Shown: positions 25,931 through 35,463 of the stretch, piece after piece | Layout of the letters: every line of letters starts with the position of its first letter | How positions within the stretch are numbered: the stretch's first letter is position 1 | NCBI GenBank assembly: GCA_023421075.1 | Contig: JAEZUM010000043.1 | Coordinates: 53,002 to 117,001 of the forward strand | Direction of reading: 5' to 3' | Length of the DNA stretch: 64,000 bases | Origin: Bacillota bacterium | Lineage (GTDB): Bacteria; Bacillota; Clostridia; Lachnospirales; Lachnospiraceae | The notes under the pieces: generated by a model | Told to the model about the DNA's origin: nothing | The model's database searches: none | What the model saw: the letters and a program-made list of their open reading frames with translations, nothing else | Program-made: the position numbers and the translations under genes

Positions 25931-26689
25931 TCAACCAAATCTTCCGGTGATGTAATCCTCTGTTCTCTTATCTACGGGACGGGTAAAAAGAGTATCCGTC
26001 GATGCAAATTCTACAACCTCTCCTACAAGGAAGAAGGCGGTATAATCAGAGATTCTGGCCGCTTGCTGCATATTATGAGTAACAATGGCAACCGTATATT
26101 TTTCTTTCAATTCTGACATCAGATCCTCTATTTTCAGAGTAGAGATAGGATCAAGCGCTGAGGTCGGCTCATCCATAAGAATGATCTCCGGCTCAACCGC
26201 TAAAGCTCTGGCGATACAGAGTCTTTGTTGCTGTCCACCGGATAAACCAAGCGCAGACTTCTTCAAACGATCCTTCACTTCGTCAAATAGTGCAGCACCA
26301 CGTAGACTTTCTTCTACGATCTGATCCAGCTTTGCCTTTGACTTAATTCCATGGATTCTTGGGCCATAAGCTACATTGTCGTAGATTGACATGGGAAATG
26401 GATTGGGCTGTTGAAATACCATACCGATTTTCTTACGTAGTAACGTTGTATCTACTCTTGGATCGTAAATATTCTCGCCATCCAATGTGACCAGACCTTC
26501 AATCTTTACACCGGGGATTAAATCATTCATACGGTTCAAAGTCTTAAGAAAGGTTGATTTACCGCATCCGCTCGGTCCAATAAAGGCAGTGATCGCCTTT
26601 TCCTTGATATTCATATCAATTCCTTTTAATGCATGGTTTGTACCGTAATAAAGATGTAGATCCTTTGTATTTATTTTATCTTTTAACAT
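25931..26689 (-). CDS. pstB: Phosphate ABC transporter ATP-binding protein
   Basis: A 252-residue ATPase of the Pst transporter: Walker A GPSGCGKST near residue 38, signature LSGGQQQRLCIARALA, Walker B IILMDEPTSALDPIST. GGAG six bases before the ATG at 26689 favours that start over the ATG four codons earlier. It couples ATP hydrolysis to phosphate import through PstA and PstC. A 113-bp gap separates it from pstA. Confidence 0.96.
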   Translation of the reverse strand: MLKDKINTKDLHLYYGTNHALKGIDMNIKEKAITAFIGPSGCGKSTFLKTLNRMNDLIPGVKIEGLVTLDGENIYDPRVDTTLLRKKIGMVFQQPNPFPMSIYDNVAYGPRIHGIKSKAKLDQIVEESLRGAALFDEVKDRLKKSALGLSGGQQQRLCIARALAVEPEIILMDEPTSALDPISTLKIEDLMSELKEKYTVAIVTHNMQQAARISDYTAFFLVGEVVEFASTDTLFTRPVDKRTEDYITGRFG

Positions 26690-26802
26690 ATATGTCTCCA
26701 TTCTGCCGCGAAAGCGACATTATTTGTTGATGAAGAGCTGATTATGAACAATTTCTATTTCATGAGATCAATCTTCCTATGTGAAGCATAACTCTATTAT
26801 TG

Positions 26803-27684
26803 TTATTTGTTGACATTAAACTTACTCGATAAGTACTTTGTCAGCATATTAATACCGAAAACAATCACTAATAATACCAGAGCAATTCCGAAAGCTTCGT
26901 CATATTGTGCCTTCTCCATGCTTAAGAACAGCTGTATGGTTAAGGTACCTCCGGGCTGAACTACCTTCTCGAATAAGCCTTCGCCGTACTCTCCAAGCTT
27001 TGGTAAGAGATAACCGCTGCCTGCGGTAAATAACAGAGCTGCCGATTCACCAACGATACGTCCGATGGATAATATTATTCCGGTAATAATTCCAGGCATT
27101 GCGGATGGCAGTAATATTGTACGAATCATGTACCATTTGGTAGCACCAATTCCCAACGCACCGCTGCGGTAGCTTGTCGGCACAGTCTTTAATGCCTCCT
27201 GCGTATTTCTGGTAATCAAAGGTAAGACCATCAGAGACAAGGTTAACGCACCGGTCAGGATGGAATAACCCAGCTTCAGGGATATACCAAAGAATACATA
27301 GCCAAAGAGACCGAATACGATGGATGGTATACCTGCCAAGGTCTCTGTTGTGAACTCAATCAGGCTGACTAATCTTCCGGGCTTTGCATACTCATTCAGA
27401 TAGATCGCAGCTCCAACACCGAAGGGGACGGCGATGATTAAAGTAATAAGAATGATGTACAAGGTATTTACAATATTTCCGGCTATTCCGAAGGTACCTT
27501 TGATTGCACTTGGTACTGTTGTTAAGAAGGACCAGCTGATGGTAGATATTCCGCGATATGCAACATAACCGACGATCCCTGCTAATAATAGAATGGAAAC
27601 CGATGCACAGAAATAAATAACGGTGTGTGCCATGAAGTCCAGGGGCCTATTTCTCTTTTCATAAATACTTTTAGCTGTCGGCAT
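26803..27684 (-). CDS. pstA: Phosphate ABC transporter permease PstA
   Basis: A 293-residue permease with six membrane segments and the cytoplasmic EAA-like loop (ALKTVPTSYRSGALGIGATKWYMIRTI is the relevant region, about residues 164-190). Its start overlaps the last 14 bases of pstC, so the two are translated as a unit. GGGAGG precedes the ATG. Confidence 0.95.
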   Translation of the reverse strand: MPTAKSIYEKRNRPLDFMAHTVIYFCASVSILLLAGIVGYVAYRGISTISWSFLTTVPSAIKGTFGIAGNIVNTLYIILITLIIAVPFGVGAAIYLNEYAKPGRLVSLIEFTTETLAGIPSIVFGLFGYVFFGISLKLGYSILTGALTLSLMVLPLITRNTQEALKTVPTSYRSGALGIGATKWYMIRTILLPSAMPGIITGIILSIGRIVGESAALLFTAGSGYLLPKLGEYGEGLFEKVVQPGGTLTIQLFLSMEKAQYDEAFGIALVLLVIVFGINMLTKYLSSKFNVNK

Positions 27685-28609
27685 TCTTTTTTCCTCCCTT
27701 CATTACCTTATTTAGTACTAGATTGATAATCATAATGAAGGTAAACAACACTAACCCGATGGTAAACAATACTTTTTTGTGGGTATCCGCCGCATAGGAC
27801 ATCTCACTTACCACAGCAGTGGTTAAGAAACGTACCGAATTGAAGGGTAGAGGCATATTTGCTCCGTTACCGGCTACCAAACTGATTGCCATGGCTTCTC
27901 CGATGGCTCTGCCGACTCCTAGCACGATTGCGGTTACGATACCGGATTTGGCTGCAGGAATGATTACCTTAAAGATTGTCTGGATATGCGTTGCTCCTAG
28001 CGCCAGTGATGCCTGCTTATAATGCTTTGGAACCGCCTTCAAGGCTGACTCACTAATATTGATAACCGTCGGGAGAATCATAATTGCAAGAACCAGAACG
28101 GCCGAGATTAAATTAGAGCCGCCGGTAAATTGATGCGCCGGATCGTCCTTAAAAATAATCATTTCTAATTTATATATAAACGGGTTCAGAATAAGAATAC
28201 CCAGTAAACCATAGACTACGGACGGAATGCCTGCCAGAAGCTCAACTGCCGGCTTAACGATCCCTGCAAGACGCTTCGGTGCTGTCTCAGCTAGGAACAC
28301 CGCCGTCATTACACCAATCGGAACACCGATTAAAATAGCCATAGAGGTTCCTATAATAGAGGTCAGAATAACATATAGAATACCGTAGCTAGGTTCCGCT
28401 GCGGTTGGCGCCCAGGTTGTACTAAACAGGATATCGATCAGTCCCACCTCAAAGATTGCCGGGGTTCCGCTGATAATCATATATAGGGAAATCGAAAATA
28501 CTGCCAACACCGCAAAAAAGGCACAGATGATGAAGATCACCGCTGCGGCTTTTTCGACTGTATTTTTTGTATTGTAACCTCCCATGATGGAAAAACTATT
28601 ATCGCTCAT
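27671..28609 (-). CDS. pstC: Phosphate ABC transporter permease PstC
   Basis: A 312-residue permease with six membrane segments and the conserved loop ALKAVPKHYKQASLALGAT, mirroring the PstA loop. I start at the ATG at 28609, six bases after GGAGG; a longer frame seven codons upstream includes that site. It lies downstream of pstS behind two hairpins, which would let pstS be expressed above the permease genes. Confidence 0.94.
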   Translation of the reverse strand: MSDNSFSIMGGYNTKNTVEKAAAVIFIICAFFAVLAVFSISLYMIISGTPAIFEVGLIDILFSTTWAPTAAEPSYGILYVILTSIIGTSMAILIGVPIGVMTAVFLAETAPKRLAGIVKPAVELLAGIPSVVYGLLGILILNPFIYKLEMIIFKDDPAHQFTGGSNLISAVLVLAIMILPTVINISESALKAVPKHYKQASLALGATHIQTIFKVIIPAAKSGIVTAIVLGVGRAIGEAMAISLVAGNGANMPLPFNSVRFLTTAVVSEMSYAADTHKKVLFTIGLVLFTFIMIINLVLNKVMKGGKKNADS

Positions 28610-28628
28610 ACAAATCCTCCACTTTACC

Positions 28629-28714
28629 ATATGAAAAATCTTGATTTTTCATATTTGCTCTTTCCGGATTCTTCCTTATAAGAAGAGGAATGTTTCTTTC
28701 TTCTTATAAGGAAG
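28629..28714 (-). other. Two hairpins between pstS and pstC
   Basis: A perfect palindromic 12-bp stem (ATATGAAAAATC, 2-base loop) at 28629-28654 and a longer hairpin with arms CTTCCTTATAAGAA / TTCTTATAAGGAAG at 28671-28714. Neither has a long T-run. Such intercistronic hairpins commonly stabilise or partly terminate pstS mRNA, giving excess binding protein. Confidence 0.6.
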
Positions 28715-28745
28715 CTCCTTTCTAAAGCATTAATCACACAACTAT

Positions 28746-29627
28746 TTAATCAACGGTAATTAGTCCGATGCTCTGAATTAATTCCTTGCCTTCCTCTGAT
28801 TTAAGATATTCAAATAAGGCCTGAACCTCTTTACTCTGCTCACTTATCTCACCTTTGGTAGACATTACGAAGGGGCGGCTTAGTAGGTATGATCCTGCTT
28901 TGATGTTCTCTTCGGTAGGTGCTACTCCGTCAATGCTTGTAGCAACAACCGTATCATCCACGATATCAAGGGATACATATCCGATTGCTCCTGGTGTCGA
29001 AGTAACCTTCGCCATCACACCACCGGTGCTGTTAATCTCATTGGAATACTTGGCCTGATCTTCAATCCCTAATAATTCTTCAAAGGCTCCTCTGGTACCG
29101 GATCCGGCTTCTCTGCCGACTACTACAATCGGTTGATTAGCGCCACCAACATCACTCCAATTATTAATCTGTCCGGTATAAATCTGTATTAATTGATCCT
29201 TAGTAATATTGGTAACTGTATTTGCTTTGTCAAGAATGACTGCGATACCATCGATTGCAACTATATTTTCAACTGCACCCGAACTTTTTTCGGTATCCTT
29301 AAGATTCCTGGATGCATTTCCGATATTTACGGTTCCTGCGATAACAGCCTCTACTCCTGCGGAAGAACCGATAAACTCTGCCGTAACTGTAACACTGGGA
29401 TATTTGATCATAAATGCTTCTGCAACTACATTGGAGAGCTTCTCCATAGAAGTTGAACCCGCTATGGAAATGGTTCCTTTTAAATCCGAAGTAGCATCTG
29501 TGCTACTATTCGAAGTATTATTATCAGAGCTGTTACTATCCTCACTTTGCTTTCCACATGCACTTAATGTACCTGCTGTTAAAATACCTACCAATAAATA
29601 AGTCATTATTTTCTTTAATTTTATCAT
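28746..29627 (-). CDS. pstS: Phosphate-binding lipoprotein PstS
   Basis: A 293-residue binding protein with a lipoprotein signal: hydrophobic stretch then lipobox TLSAC around residue 24, and a Ser/Asn-rich linker. The fold motifs ISIAGSTSMEKL and GREAGSGTRGAFEELL contact phosphate in relatives. AGGAG precedes the ATG. It is the first gene of the pst operon and is preceded by a Pho-box-like repeat. Confidence 0.95.
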   Translation of the reverse strand: MIKLKKIMTYLLVGILTAGTLSACGKQSEDSNSSDNNTSNSSTDATSDLKGTISIAGSTSMEKLSNVVAEAFMIKYPSVTVTAEFIGSSAGVEAVIAGTVNIGNASRNLKDTEKSSGAVENIVAIDGIAVILDKANTVTNITKDQLIQIYTGQINNWSDVGGANQPIVVVGREAGSGTRGAFEELLGIEDQAKYSNEINSTGGVMAKVTSTPGAIGYVSLDIVDDTVVATSIDGVAPTEENIKAGSYLLSRPFVMSTKGEISEQSKEVQALFEYLKSEEGKELIQSIGLITVD

Positions 29628-29722
29628 TCTATTTTCTCCTATTCTTTTCTCTCTTCTCTCTGTTTACAGTATAAAAATATCATGGTACTAAATAATCAGA
29701 TACCATGATTCTGTATAGTTTT

Positions 29723-29739
29723 TGTAAATTCTATGTAAA
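29723..29739 (-). promoter_or_regulatory. Pho-box-like direct repeat upstream of pstS
   Basis: On the minus strand TTTACA occurs twice with an 11-bp period (complement of 29723-29728 and 29734-29739), matching the PhoP half-site pattern TT(A/T)ACA with about 5-bp spacers. A third TTTACA lies at 29788-29793, about five helical turns further upstream. Binding is inferred from pattern and gene context. Confidence 0.6.
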
Positions 29740-29810
29740 TCAATTACCTATTCTTGAAAACAGATCGAAAATAATGAATTTGCTATATGTAAATTTTTAT
29801 TTTCAGGCAT

Positions 29811-29860
29811 AAAAAGAAGCTTTCGCACATTTCATTAAAATGTTTTTAGGCGAAAGCTTC
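29811..29860 (-). terminator. Terminator after tRNA-Arg
   Basis: Arms GAAGCTTTCGC and GCGAAAGCTTC with a T-run (TTTTT) on the minus strand at 29811-29815, six bases past the tRNA. Confidence 0.8.
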
Positions 29861-29865
29861 CTTGA

Positions 29866-29937
29866 CACCCCCAGCAGGAATCGAACCTGCAACTAGCCCT
29901 TAGGAGGGGCTTATTATATCCATTTAACTATGAGGGC
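29866..29937 (-). tRNA. tRNA-Arg (CCT)
   Basis: On the minus strand, acceptor GCCCTCA pairs with TGGGGGT (two G-U pairs) plus discriminator G. Anticodon stem AGCCC/GGGCT encloses CTCCTAA with anticodon CCT, and the T-arm GCAGGTTCGATTCCTGC is standard. No CCA is encoded. Confidence 0.92.
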
Positions 29938-30044
29938 ACTTATATTATATTCCTCAGCATGCAATTCTTAGATTTTACCGACACGCACGCGACGTATCTA
30001 TTCTACTATTTCCTGCAAGCTAAGTCAATAATTTAACTTAAAAA

Positions 30045-30938
30045 TCAATCCTTTGTTTGCTCAGAGAAGCCGATACAACCCTGCATCCAGATATTTCCCT
30101 TAAATCTACGGCCAACCAGTGGTTCGCCCATTAAGTCCTGTTTGTTGATGCATAAACGGAAGGTTATATCATTACAAACCAATTGAAGGTCATAAACTTC
30201 TTCCTTCGTATATTCATTAACGATCTCACTGCATTCGATTATTGTAGCGATGACACTGTAGTTATCCGATTCCGAACCAAACGGTATGAAGGAGGTATCA
30301 ACAATCGAATAGACATCTTCCTTCTTCGCTCTTCTTGAAATCATTGCATAGGTGTCAATATCATCAATGGTCAGACTGTCAATCGCATCCTGATTCCCCT
30401 TCTTAGCTTCGGCAATCAGATTATTGCGGTGTTTTGTCTCTGCTGTAATATTACGAACCTGCACCTCATCCATCTCGATCGGAAGAAGAATTCTTCCCTC
30501 TAAGGACAATGCAGCAAGCGTAATCGGAAATGAGGTACTCATCGGCATATTCTGATTCTTCTTCTCCAGATACTCAACAACGTTCTGTAAGTAGAAAATC
30601 AAGGACACACCTATACGGAAATCATCACACATCCCGGTATATGCATCGGAATCTACTCTCTTATTAATTCCTACCTCTTCCCGGGTACTGACAAACAATC
30701 CGGTTAAGCTGGGGAAATAATGCTCCATATGAAATTTATTATTCTCATCCAGTTCTCCGCGGATTGTAATACCCAAACCGTCTCCGTACTCCGTGGTAAT
30801 CTCAGCTAATCCGGTATTATTCCCCAATTGTATCGTACGTTTCTTCTTGGGATGCTCTAATACGTGGTTCAATAACTGATCTAATTCTGTCCTTGTATTT
30901 ATGTTGCTAAATCCGATTGCTCTCAAATAACTATGCAT
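30045..30938 (-). CDS. DUF3881 family protein
   Basis: A 297-residue soluble protein beginning MHSYLRAIGFS, which matches the DUF3881 family found mainly in Lachnospiraceae. No signal peptide, membrane segment or known catalytic motif is visible. Function unknown. It supports a Lachnospiraceae-like host. GGAAGTGA is eight or more bases before the ATG. Confidence 0.8.
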   Translation of the reverse strand: MHSYLRAIGFSNINTRTELDQLLNHVLEHPKKKRTIQLGNNTGLAEITTEYGDGLGITIRGELDENNKFHMEHYFPSLTGLFVSTREEVGINKRVDSDAYTGMCDDFRIGVSLIFYLQNVVEYLEKKNQNMPMSTSFPITLAALSLEGRILLPIEMDEVQVRNITAETKHRNNLIAEAKKGNQDAIDSLTIDDIDTYAMISRRAKKEDVYSIVDTSFIPFGSESDNYSVIATIIECSEIVNEYTKEEVYDLQLVCNDITFRLCINKQDLMGEPLVGRRFKGNIWMQGCIGFSEQTKD

Positions 30939-31111
30939 TATATCACTTCCATTCTATCCAATCCAAACAGTGGCTAAGATTATTATATTCTACGAGTTTT
31001 GGCCACATTTCATGTAATAATTATTTATATCATATTTTATACCTGTGTGCAAGTAGCATATATACGCAAAAACAAGCACTTCTCTCCATTTTAAGGGTTC
31101 CGAAGATAAAT

Positions 31112-31160
31112 CGGGCTATCATTACCAACGACTAAACCGGTATTGGTTAATGATAGCCCG
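31112..31160. terminator. Strong hairpin between HD-GYP gene and DUF3881 gene
   Basis: Arms CGGGCTATCATTA-CCAA and TTGGTTAATGATAGCCCG, one bulge, 14-base loop, in the 348-bp gap. It is the only structure I see there and probably ends the HD-GYP transcript. Confidence 0.65.
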
Positions 31161-31286
31161 AAAATAATTGATTTATTCGGTTCACCCCTTGGATTTCCAC
31201 ATAACACATAGGATTCAATAAGATAATCCACGATATTCGGCTGTTATCCACCGGATCTTATTGCAATCTCCCATTATTATCCTTTT

Positions 31287-32351
31287 CTATGCCTCCAAGG
31301 TGTCTGTAATAAATAAGGTTAGTTCCTTTGTCAGATTCTTCTCTACCCAAGTCTCCGGCTTCTTTCCTTCCTTGTTCTCTATAATGCGAATCACCGGCCT
31401 GGTAGGACACTGTGGATTCTGTCGGAGAACGATTCCTGTCTCCCCTTCATTCGTACGCACCAGTATGCCGGTTGGATAAGCTGCAACGGAGTCTACAAAT
31501 GCTTTCACTACACTAAAATCATATAAGGCGCCTGCCTGACTCACAATATAATCAATCGCATCATGAACCTTCATTTTAGATATGAAATTACCATATACCC
31601 TACTGTCAAATTCATCACATACGGCAGCTATTCTGCTTCCTATCTTAATGCGATCCTCCTTCAAGTGAAAGGGGTAACCGCTCCCATTCAGTCTCTCATG
31701 ATGACTGATTATAATATCCTTTGCTGTAGAAGATAACCAATCCATCTTCTCAATCGCGGAATACCCGTAAATGATGTGCTTCTTAATCTCTCGCTGCTCC
31801 TTCTCCGAGCAGGTATCCAAATTAAGATTATAAAGTTCCGGGCTGATATATGTGAAGCCAATATCATGAAGCAGACTTCCAATCGCAATTTCCCTTATCT
31901 TTGACTTCGGCAATTTCAATTTAAACGCTAAAATGACCGATAATGCACATACATTCAAGGAATGGGAATAAGTAACGTCACTTTTGTCTCGGATACTGGA
32001 CAGATTATAGATCACCTCCGGTTCGTTCATGATGTCATGGATAATCTCATCCGCAACGACCTTAATATCCTCCAGTTCACCTTCCTCATTATATGAATAT
32101 TTAATAAGAAGCTCTCTGACTGCATCCTGACATTGCTCTTTTATCTGAAGTTCGAGACTACTCGTCAGATTCACACCCTGGGAGAGATCATCCTCTACAT
32201 AAATATAATCTATATTCAACTCTTTGAGTCTTTTTACATATTCCCTTTTAATCATTGTCCCAGCAGGTAATAATAACGAATCATTGACCGTAAAGATATC
32301 CTTTGCCAATAATTCGTCTCCCTTTACCGCATCCAAAGAGATAATTCTCAT
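31287..32351 (-). CDS. HD-GYP domain phosphohydrolase
   Basis: A 354-residue protein. An N-terminal module of about 100 residues (ending before a long helix) precedes an HD-GYP domain: GSLLHDIGFTYIS near residue 167, SHHERLNGSGYPFHL near residue 205 and IAAVCDEFDSRV near 237. HD-GYP enzymes hydrolyse cyclic di-GMP or related dinucleotides. The HDIGF and GSGYP motifs are intact. A C-terminal segment of about 70 residues has no assignment. AAGGAG precedes the ATG. Confidence 0.88.
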   Translation of the reverse strand: MRIISLDAVKGDELLAKDIFTVNDSLLLPAGTMIKREYVKRLKELNIDYIYVEDDLSQGVNLTSSLELQIKEQCQDAVRELLIKYSYNEEGELEDIKVVADEIIHDIMNEPEVIYNLSSIRDKSDVTYSHSLNVCALSVILAFKLKLPKSKIREIAIGSLLHDIGFTYISPELYNLNLDTCSEKEQREIKKHIIYGYSAIEKMDWLSSTAKDIIISHHERLNGSGYPFHLKEDRIKIGSRIAAVCDEFDSRVYGNFISKMKVHDAIDYIVSQAGALYDFSVVKAFVDSVAAYPTGILVRTNEGETGIVLRQNPQCPTRPVIRIIENKEGKKPETWVEKNLTKELTLFITDTLEA

Positions 32352-32582
32352 TCCAATCTCCTTTCAGCGAACATATTCTTCACTATTTATATAGTCCAAT
32401 ATTAATATCTTTTTTGCAATCGTACGATAGAACTACTTGATTATAACAGATAATCAGCATTAACGCACAAATTTTTTAAAAAGAATATAATGCATTTATA
32501 CAATATGAAATATTATAATGTATAAACCTACGGTTATTGTATATTTTTTATATTTTTTAAGGAAATATTGCTTATTTTTTGA

Positions 32583-32600
32583 TTGTTATTTTTTTAACAA
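32583..32600. promoter_or_regulatory. Rex operator 1 (adhE)
   Basis: TTGTTATTTTTTTAACAA differs from the Rex consensus TTGTTAANNNNTTAACAA in one base. It ends five bases before the -35 TTTACA. Confidence 0.8.
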
Positions 32601-32605
32601 ATGTA

Positions 32606-32634
32606 TTTACAAACTATTTTTTTCATGATATATT
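32606..32634 (+). promoter_or_regulatory. adhE promoter
   Basis: -35 TTTACA (32606-32611), 17-bp spacer, -10 TATATT (32629-32634), flanked by the two Rex operators. The rest of the 333-bp gap before adhE is AT-rich and holds nothing else I can support. Confidence 0.65.
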
Positions 32635-32648
32635 CTATTCATAACCAC

Positions 32649-32666
32649 TTGTTAATTTTTTAACAA
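32649..32666. promoter_or_regulatory. Rex operator 2 (adhE)
   Basis: TTGTTAATTTTTTAACAA fits the Rex consensus exactly. It lies 15 bp after the -10 hexamer, over the start of the transcript. Confidence 0.88.
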
Positions 32667-32684
32667 ACCAAAAGGAGGATTATT

Positions 32685-35303
32685 ATGTCGAAGGAATTAC
32701 AGCAACCCACCGCGAAAGAACATGTTGATCTACTGGTGAAAAATGCTCTTGTTGCATTGAATGATTTCTTATCCCTTGATCAGGAGACAGTTGATAATAT
32801 AGTTCATGAAATGGCTCTTGCCGGACTTGCAAAACAACAGGTACTTGCAAAGATGGCCGTTGAAGAGACCGGAAGAGGTATTTACGAAGATAAGATTACG
32901 AAGAATATTTTTGCTACCGAATATGTTTGGCATTCGATTAAATATCAAAAGACTGTAGGCATTATTGAAGATAACGAAGAAGAAGATTATATGATCGTAG
33001 CGGAGCCGGTAGGTATTGTTGCAGGTGTTACACCGGTTACGAATCCCACTTCCACTACCATGTTCAAGTGTATCACATGTATTAAGACAAGAAACCCCAT
33101 CATCTTTGGTTTTCATCCCAGCGCACAGCAATGCTCCAGAGAAGCAGCCAAGACTTTATACGATGCAGCAGTTAAAGCAGGTGCTCCTAAGAACTGTATC
33201 CAGTGGATTGAATATCCCTCCATCGATGCAACCAGAGAATTGATGAATCATCCCGACGTATCCATGATCCTTGCAACAGGCGGTTCCGGAATGGTTAAGC
33301 AGGCATATTCCTGCGGAAAGCCGGCACTTGGTGTAGGACCCGGTAATGTTCCTTGTTTTATAGAAAAATCTGCAAACCTAAAGCGTGCAGTTAATGATTT
33401 GATTTTATCCAAGTCCTTTGATCATGGTATGATCTGTGCTTCCGAGCAGGCAGCCATCATCGAAGCACCTGTCTATAATGAAGTGGTTGAACTAATGAAG
33501 AAGGGTGGCTGCTATTTTGCTACCAAAGAAGAAATTAAGTTATTGGAACCAGTTGTAATTAATAGTAAAACCGGTGCCGTTAATGCAGCTATCGTAGGCC
33601 AGTCACCTGCAGCCATTGCAGCTCTTGCCGGAATCACTATTCCTGCAACTACTAAGATCTTATGTACCGAATTGGATGGCGTTGGCCCGGAATATCCTCT
33701 GTCCAAAGAAAAATTATCACCCGTGCTTGCTGTTATTAAGGCGCAGAATCTTGAGAAGGGCTTCCAACTCTGCGAAAAAATGATTGATCTGGGCGGTTTG
33801 GGACACTCCTCCGTAATTCACTCCAATGATGACACGGTAATCAAGACCTTCTCTGCAAGAATGAGAACCGGCCGTATCCTTGTCAACTCACCTTCTACAC
33901 ATGGTGCAATCGGTGATTTATATAACACAAATATGCCTTCTCTTACCTTAGGATGTGGCTCTTACGGCGGTAACTCCACAACTCACAATGTATCCGCAGT
34001 CGATCTGGTAAATTATAAGCGAGTAGCAAAGAGGAGAAATAATATGCAATGGTTTAAGGTTCCGAGTAAAATTTATTTTGAGTCCGGCTCAACTGCATAT
34101 TTAGCGAAAATGCCCAATATTACTAAGGCCTTCATCGTTACAGACCCTTCCATGACTCAGTTAGGCTACGTAAGCAAAGTATTATATCAATTAAGAAAAC
34201 GCCCTGATTATGTTCACTGCGAGATCTTCGACCAGGTTGAACCCGACCCGAGCCTTGATACTATCCTTAAGGGTGTTGAGGAAATGAATAAATTCAAACC
34301 CGATGTAATCATCGCTCTTGGTGGTGGTTCTGCTATCGATGCAGCAAAAGGTATGTGGTTATTCTACGAGGATCCTACTGCTGATTTCAAGAATATGTCC
34401 TTAAAATTCCTTGATATCCGTAAGCGTACCTATAAGTTCCCTACACTTGGTAAGAAGGCTCAATTCGTAGCTATTCCTACTACCTCCGGTACCGGTTCTG
34501 AGGTTACCTCCTTCGCTGTTATCTCTGACAAGAACGAGAATAAGAAGTATCCTTTAGCAGACTATGAGTTGACCCCGGATGTAGCCATCATCGATCCTGA
34601 TTTCGTTATGAGTGTACCGAAGAAATCTACTGCTTGGACCGGTATGGACGTATTAACCCATGCAATTGAAGCCTATATCTCAGTTGTTGCTTCCGATTAT
34701 ACTGACGCACTTGCAATTCATGCCATTGACTTAGTATTCAAATACCTCAAGGAGTCTTATGACAAGGGTGCTGATAGTCCGATTGCCCGTGAGAAAATGC
34801 ACAATGCTTCTACCATCGCTGGTATGGCCTTCACCAATGCTTTCCTCGGTATCAATCATTCCTTAGCTCATAAGCTTGGTGGCGAATATCACATTCCTCA
34901 TGGATGTGCCAATGCAATCCTTCTACCTCATGTAATCCGCTACAACGGCGTTGACTGCCCTACCAAGGTTACTTCCTTCCCGAAATATGAAAGCTATATT
35001 GTAGGTGACAAGATCTTCGAATTGATGAAGAAGTTAGGTAAGAATCCTAAGAATAATGCCGAAGCAGTTGAGATGTTAGCTAAGGATGTAGAGGAGCTTA
35101 ACAAGCACTTGGGAATACCCGCTAATTTAAAGGAATATGGCATTGATGAGAAGGATTTCCTTCACAAACTTCCTGTTCTGGCAGATCTCGCTTTCGGAGA
35201 TCAGTGTACTACAGCTAATCCCAGACTTCCTTATGTTGCAGAATTAGAAGAGCTATACCTTACCGCTTATTATGGTAAGGGAAATGTTCCAAAGAGTAAT
35301 TAA
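32685..35303 (+). CDS. adhE: Bifunctional acetaldehyde-CoA/alcohol dehydrogenase
   Basis: An 872-residue fusion. The N-terminal half is a CoA-acylating aldehyde dehydrogenase (catalytic Cys in HGMICASEQA near residue 249). The C-terminal half is an iron-dependent alcohol dehydrogenase (GGGSAIDAAKG near 550, metal-binding His residues in GINHSLAHKLGGEYHIPHG near 730-745). It converts acetyl-CoA to ethanol, reoxidising two NADH. GGAGG precedes the ATG. Two Rex operators around the promoter predict repression when the NADH/NAD ratio is low. Confidence 0.97.
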   Translation: MSKELQQPTAKEHVDLLVKNALVALNDFLSLDQETVDNIVHEMALAGLAKQQVLAKMAVEETGRGIYEDKITKNIFATEYVWHSIKYQKTVGIIEDNEEEDYMIVAEPVGIVAGVTPVTNPTSTTMFKCITCIKTRNPIIFGFHPSAQQCSREAAKTLYDAAVKAGAPKNCIQWIEYPSIDATRELMNHPDVSMILATGGSGMVKQAYSCGKPALGVGPGNVPCFIEKSANLKRAVNDLILSKSFDHGMICASEQAAIIEAPVYNEVVELMKKGGCYFATKEEIKLLEPVVINSKTGAVNAAIVGQSPAAIAALAGITIPATTKILCTELDGVGPEYPLSKEKLSPVLAVIKAQNLEKGFQLCEKMIDLGGLGHSSVIHSNDDTVIKTFSARMRTGRILVNSPSTHGAIGDLYNTNMPSLTLGCGSYGGNSTTHNVSAVDLVNYKRVAKRRNNMQWFKVPSKIYFESGSTAYLAKMPNITKAFIVTDPSMTQLGYVSKVLYQLRKRPDYVHCEIFDQVEPDPSLDTILKGVEEMNKFKPDVIIALGGGSAIDAAKGMWLFYEDPTADFKNMSLKFLDIRKRTYKFPTLGKKAQFVAIPTTSGTGSEVTSFAVISDKNENKKYPLADYELTPDVAIIDPDFVMSVPKKSTAWTGMDVLTHAIEAYISVVASDYTDALAIHAIDLVFKYLKESYDKGADSPIAREKMHNASTIAGMAFTNAFLGINHSLAHKLGGEYHIPHGCANAILLPHVIRYNGVDCPTKVTSFPKYESYIVGDKIFELMKKLGKNPKNNAEAVEMLAKDVEELNKHLGIPANLKEYGIDEKDFLHKLPVLADLAFGDQCTTANPRLPYVAELEELYLTAYYGKGNVPKSN

Positions 35304-35354
35304 TAAACAAAGATAAACAGTGTATAATGAGAAGTGTCCATTGTGGGCACAGAG

Positions 35355-35391
35355 AAAAAGCCCGGGGTATCAGAACCTCGGGCTTTTTCTT
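35355..35391 (+). terminator. Terminator after adhE
   Basis: AAAAAGCCCGGGG and CCTCGGGCTTTTT pair across TATCAGAA, with a T-run. It lies 50 bp past the stop. Confidence 0.88.
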
Positions 35392-35463
35392 TGCTATTCT
35401 TTATAATAGATGTTCGTGATTTATTTTTATACTGTTTACAATCCAAAATATTATACATGGTCT

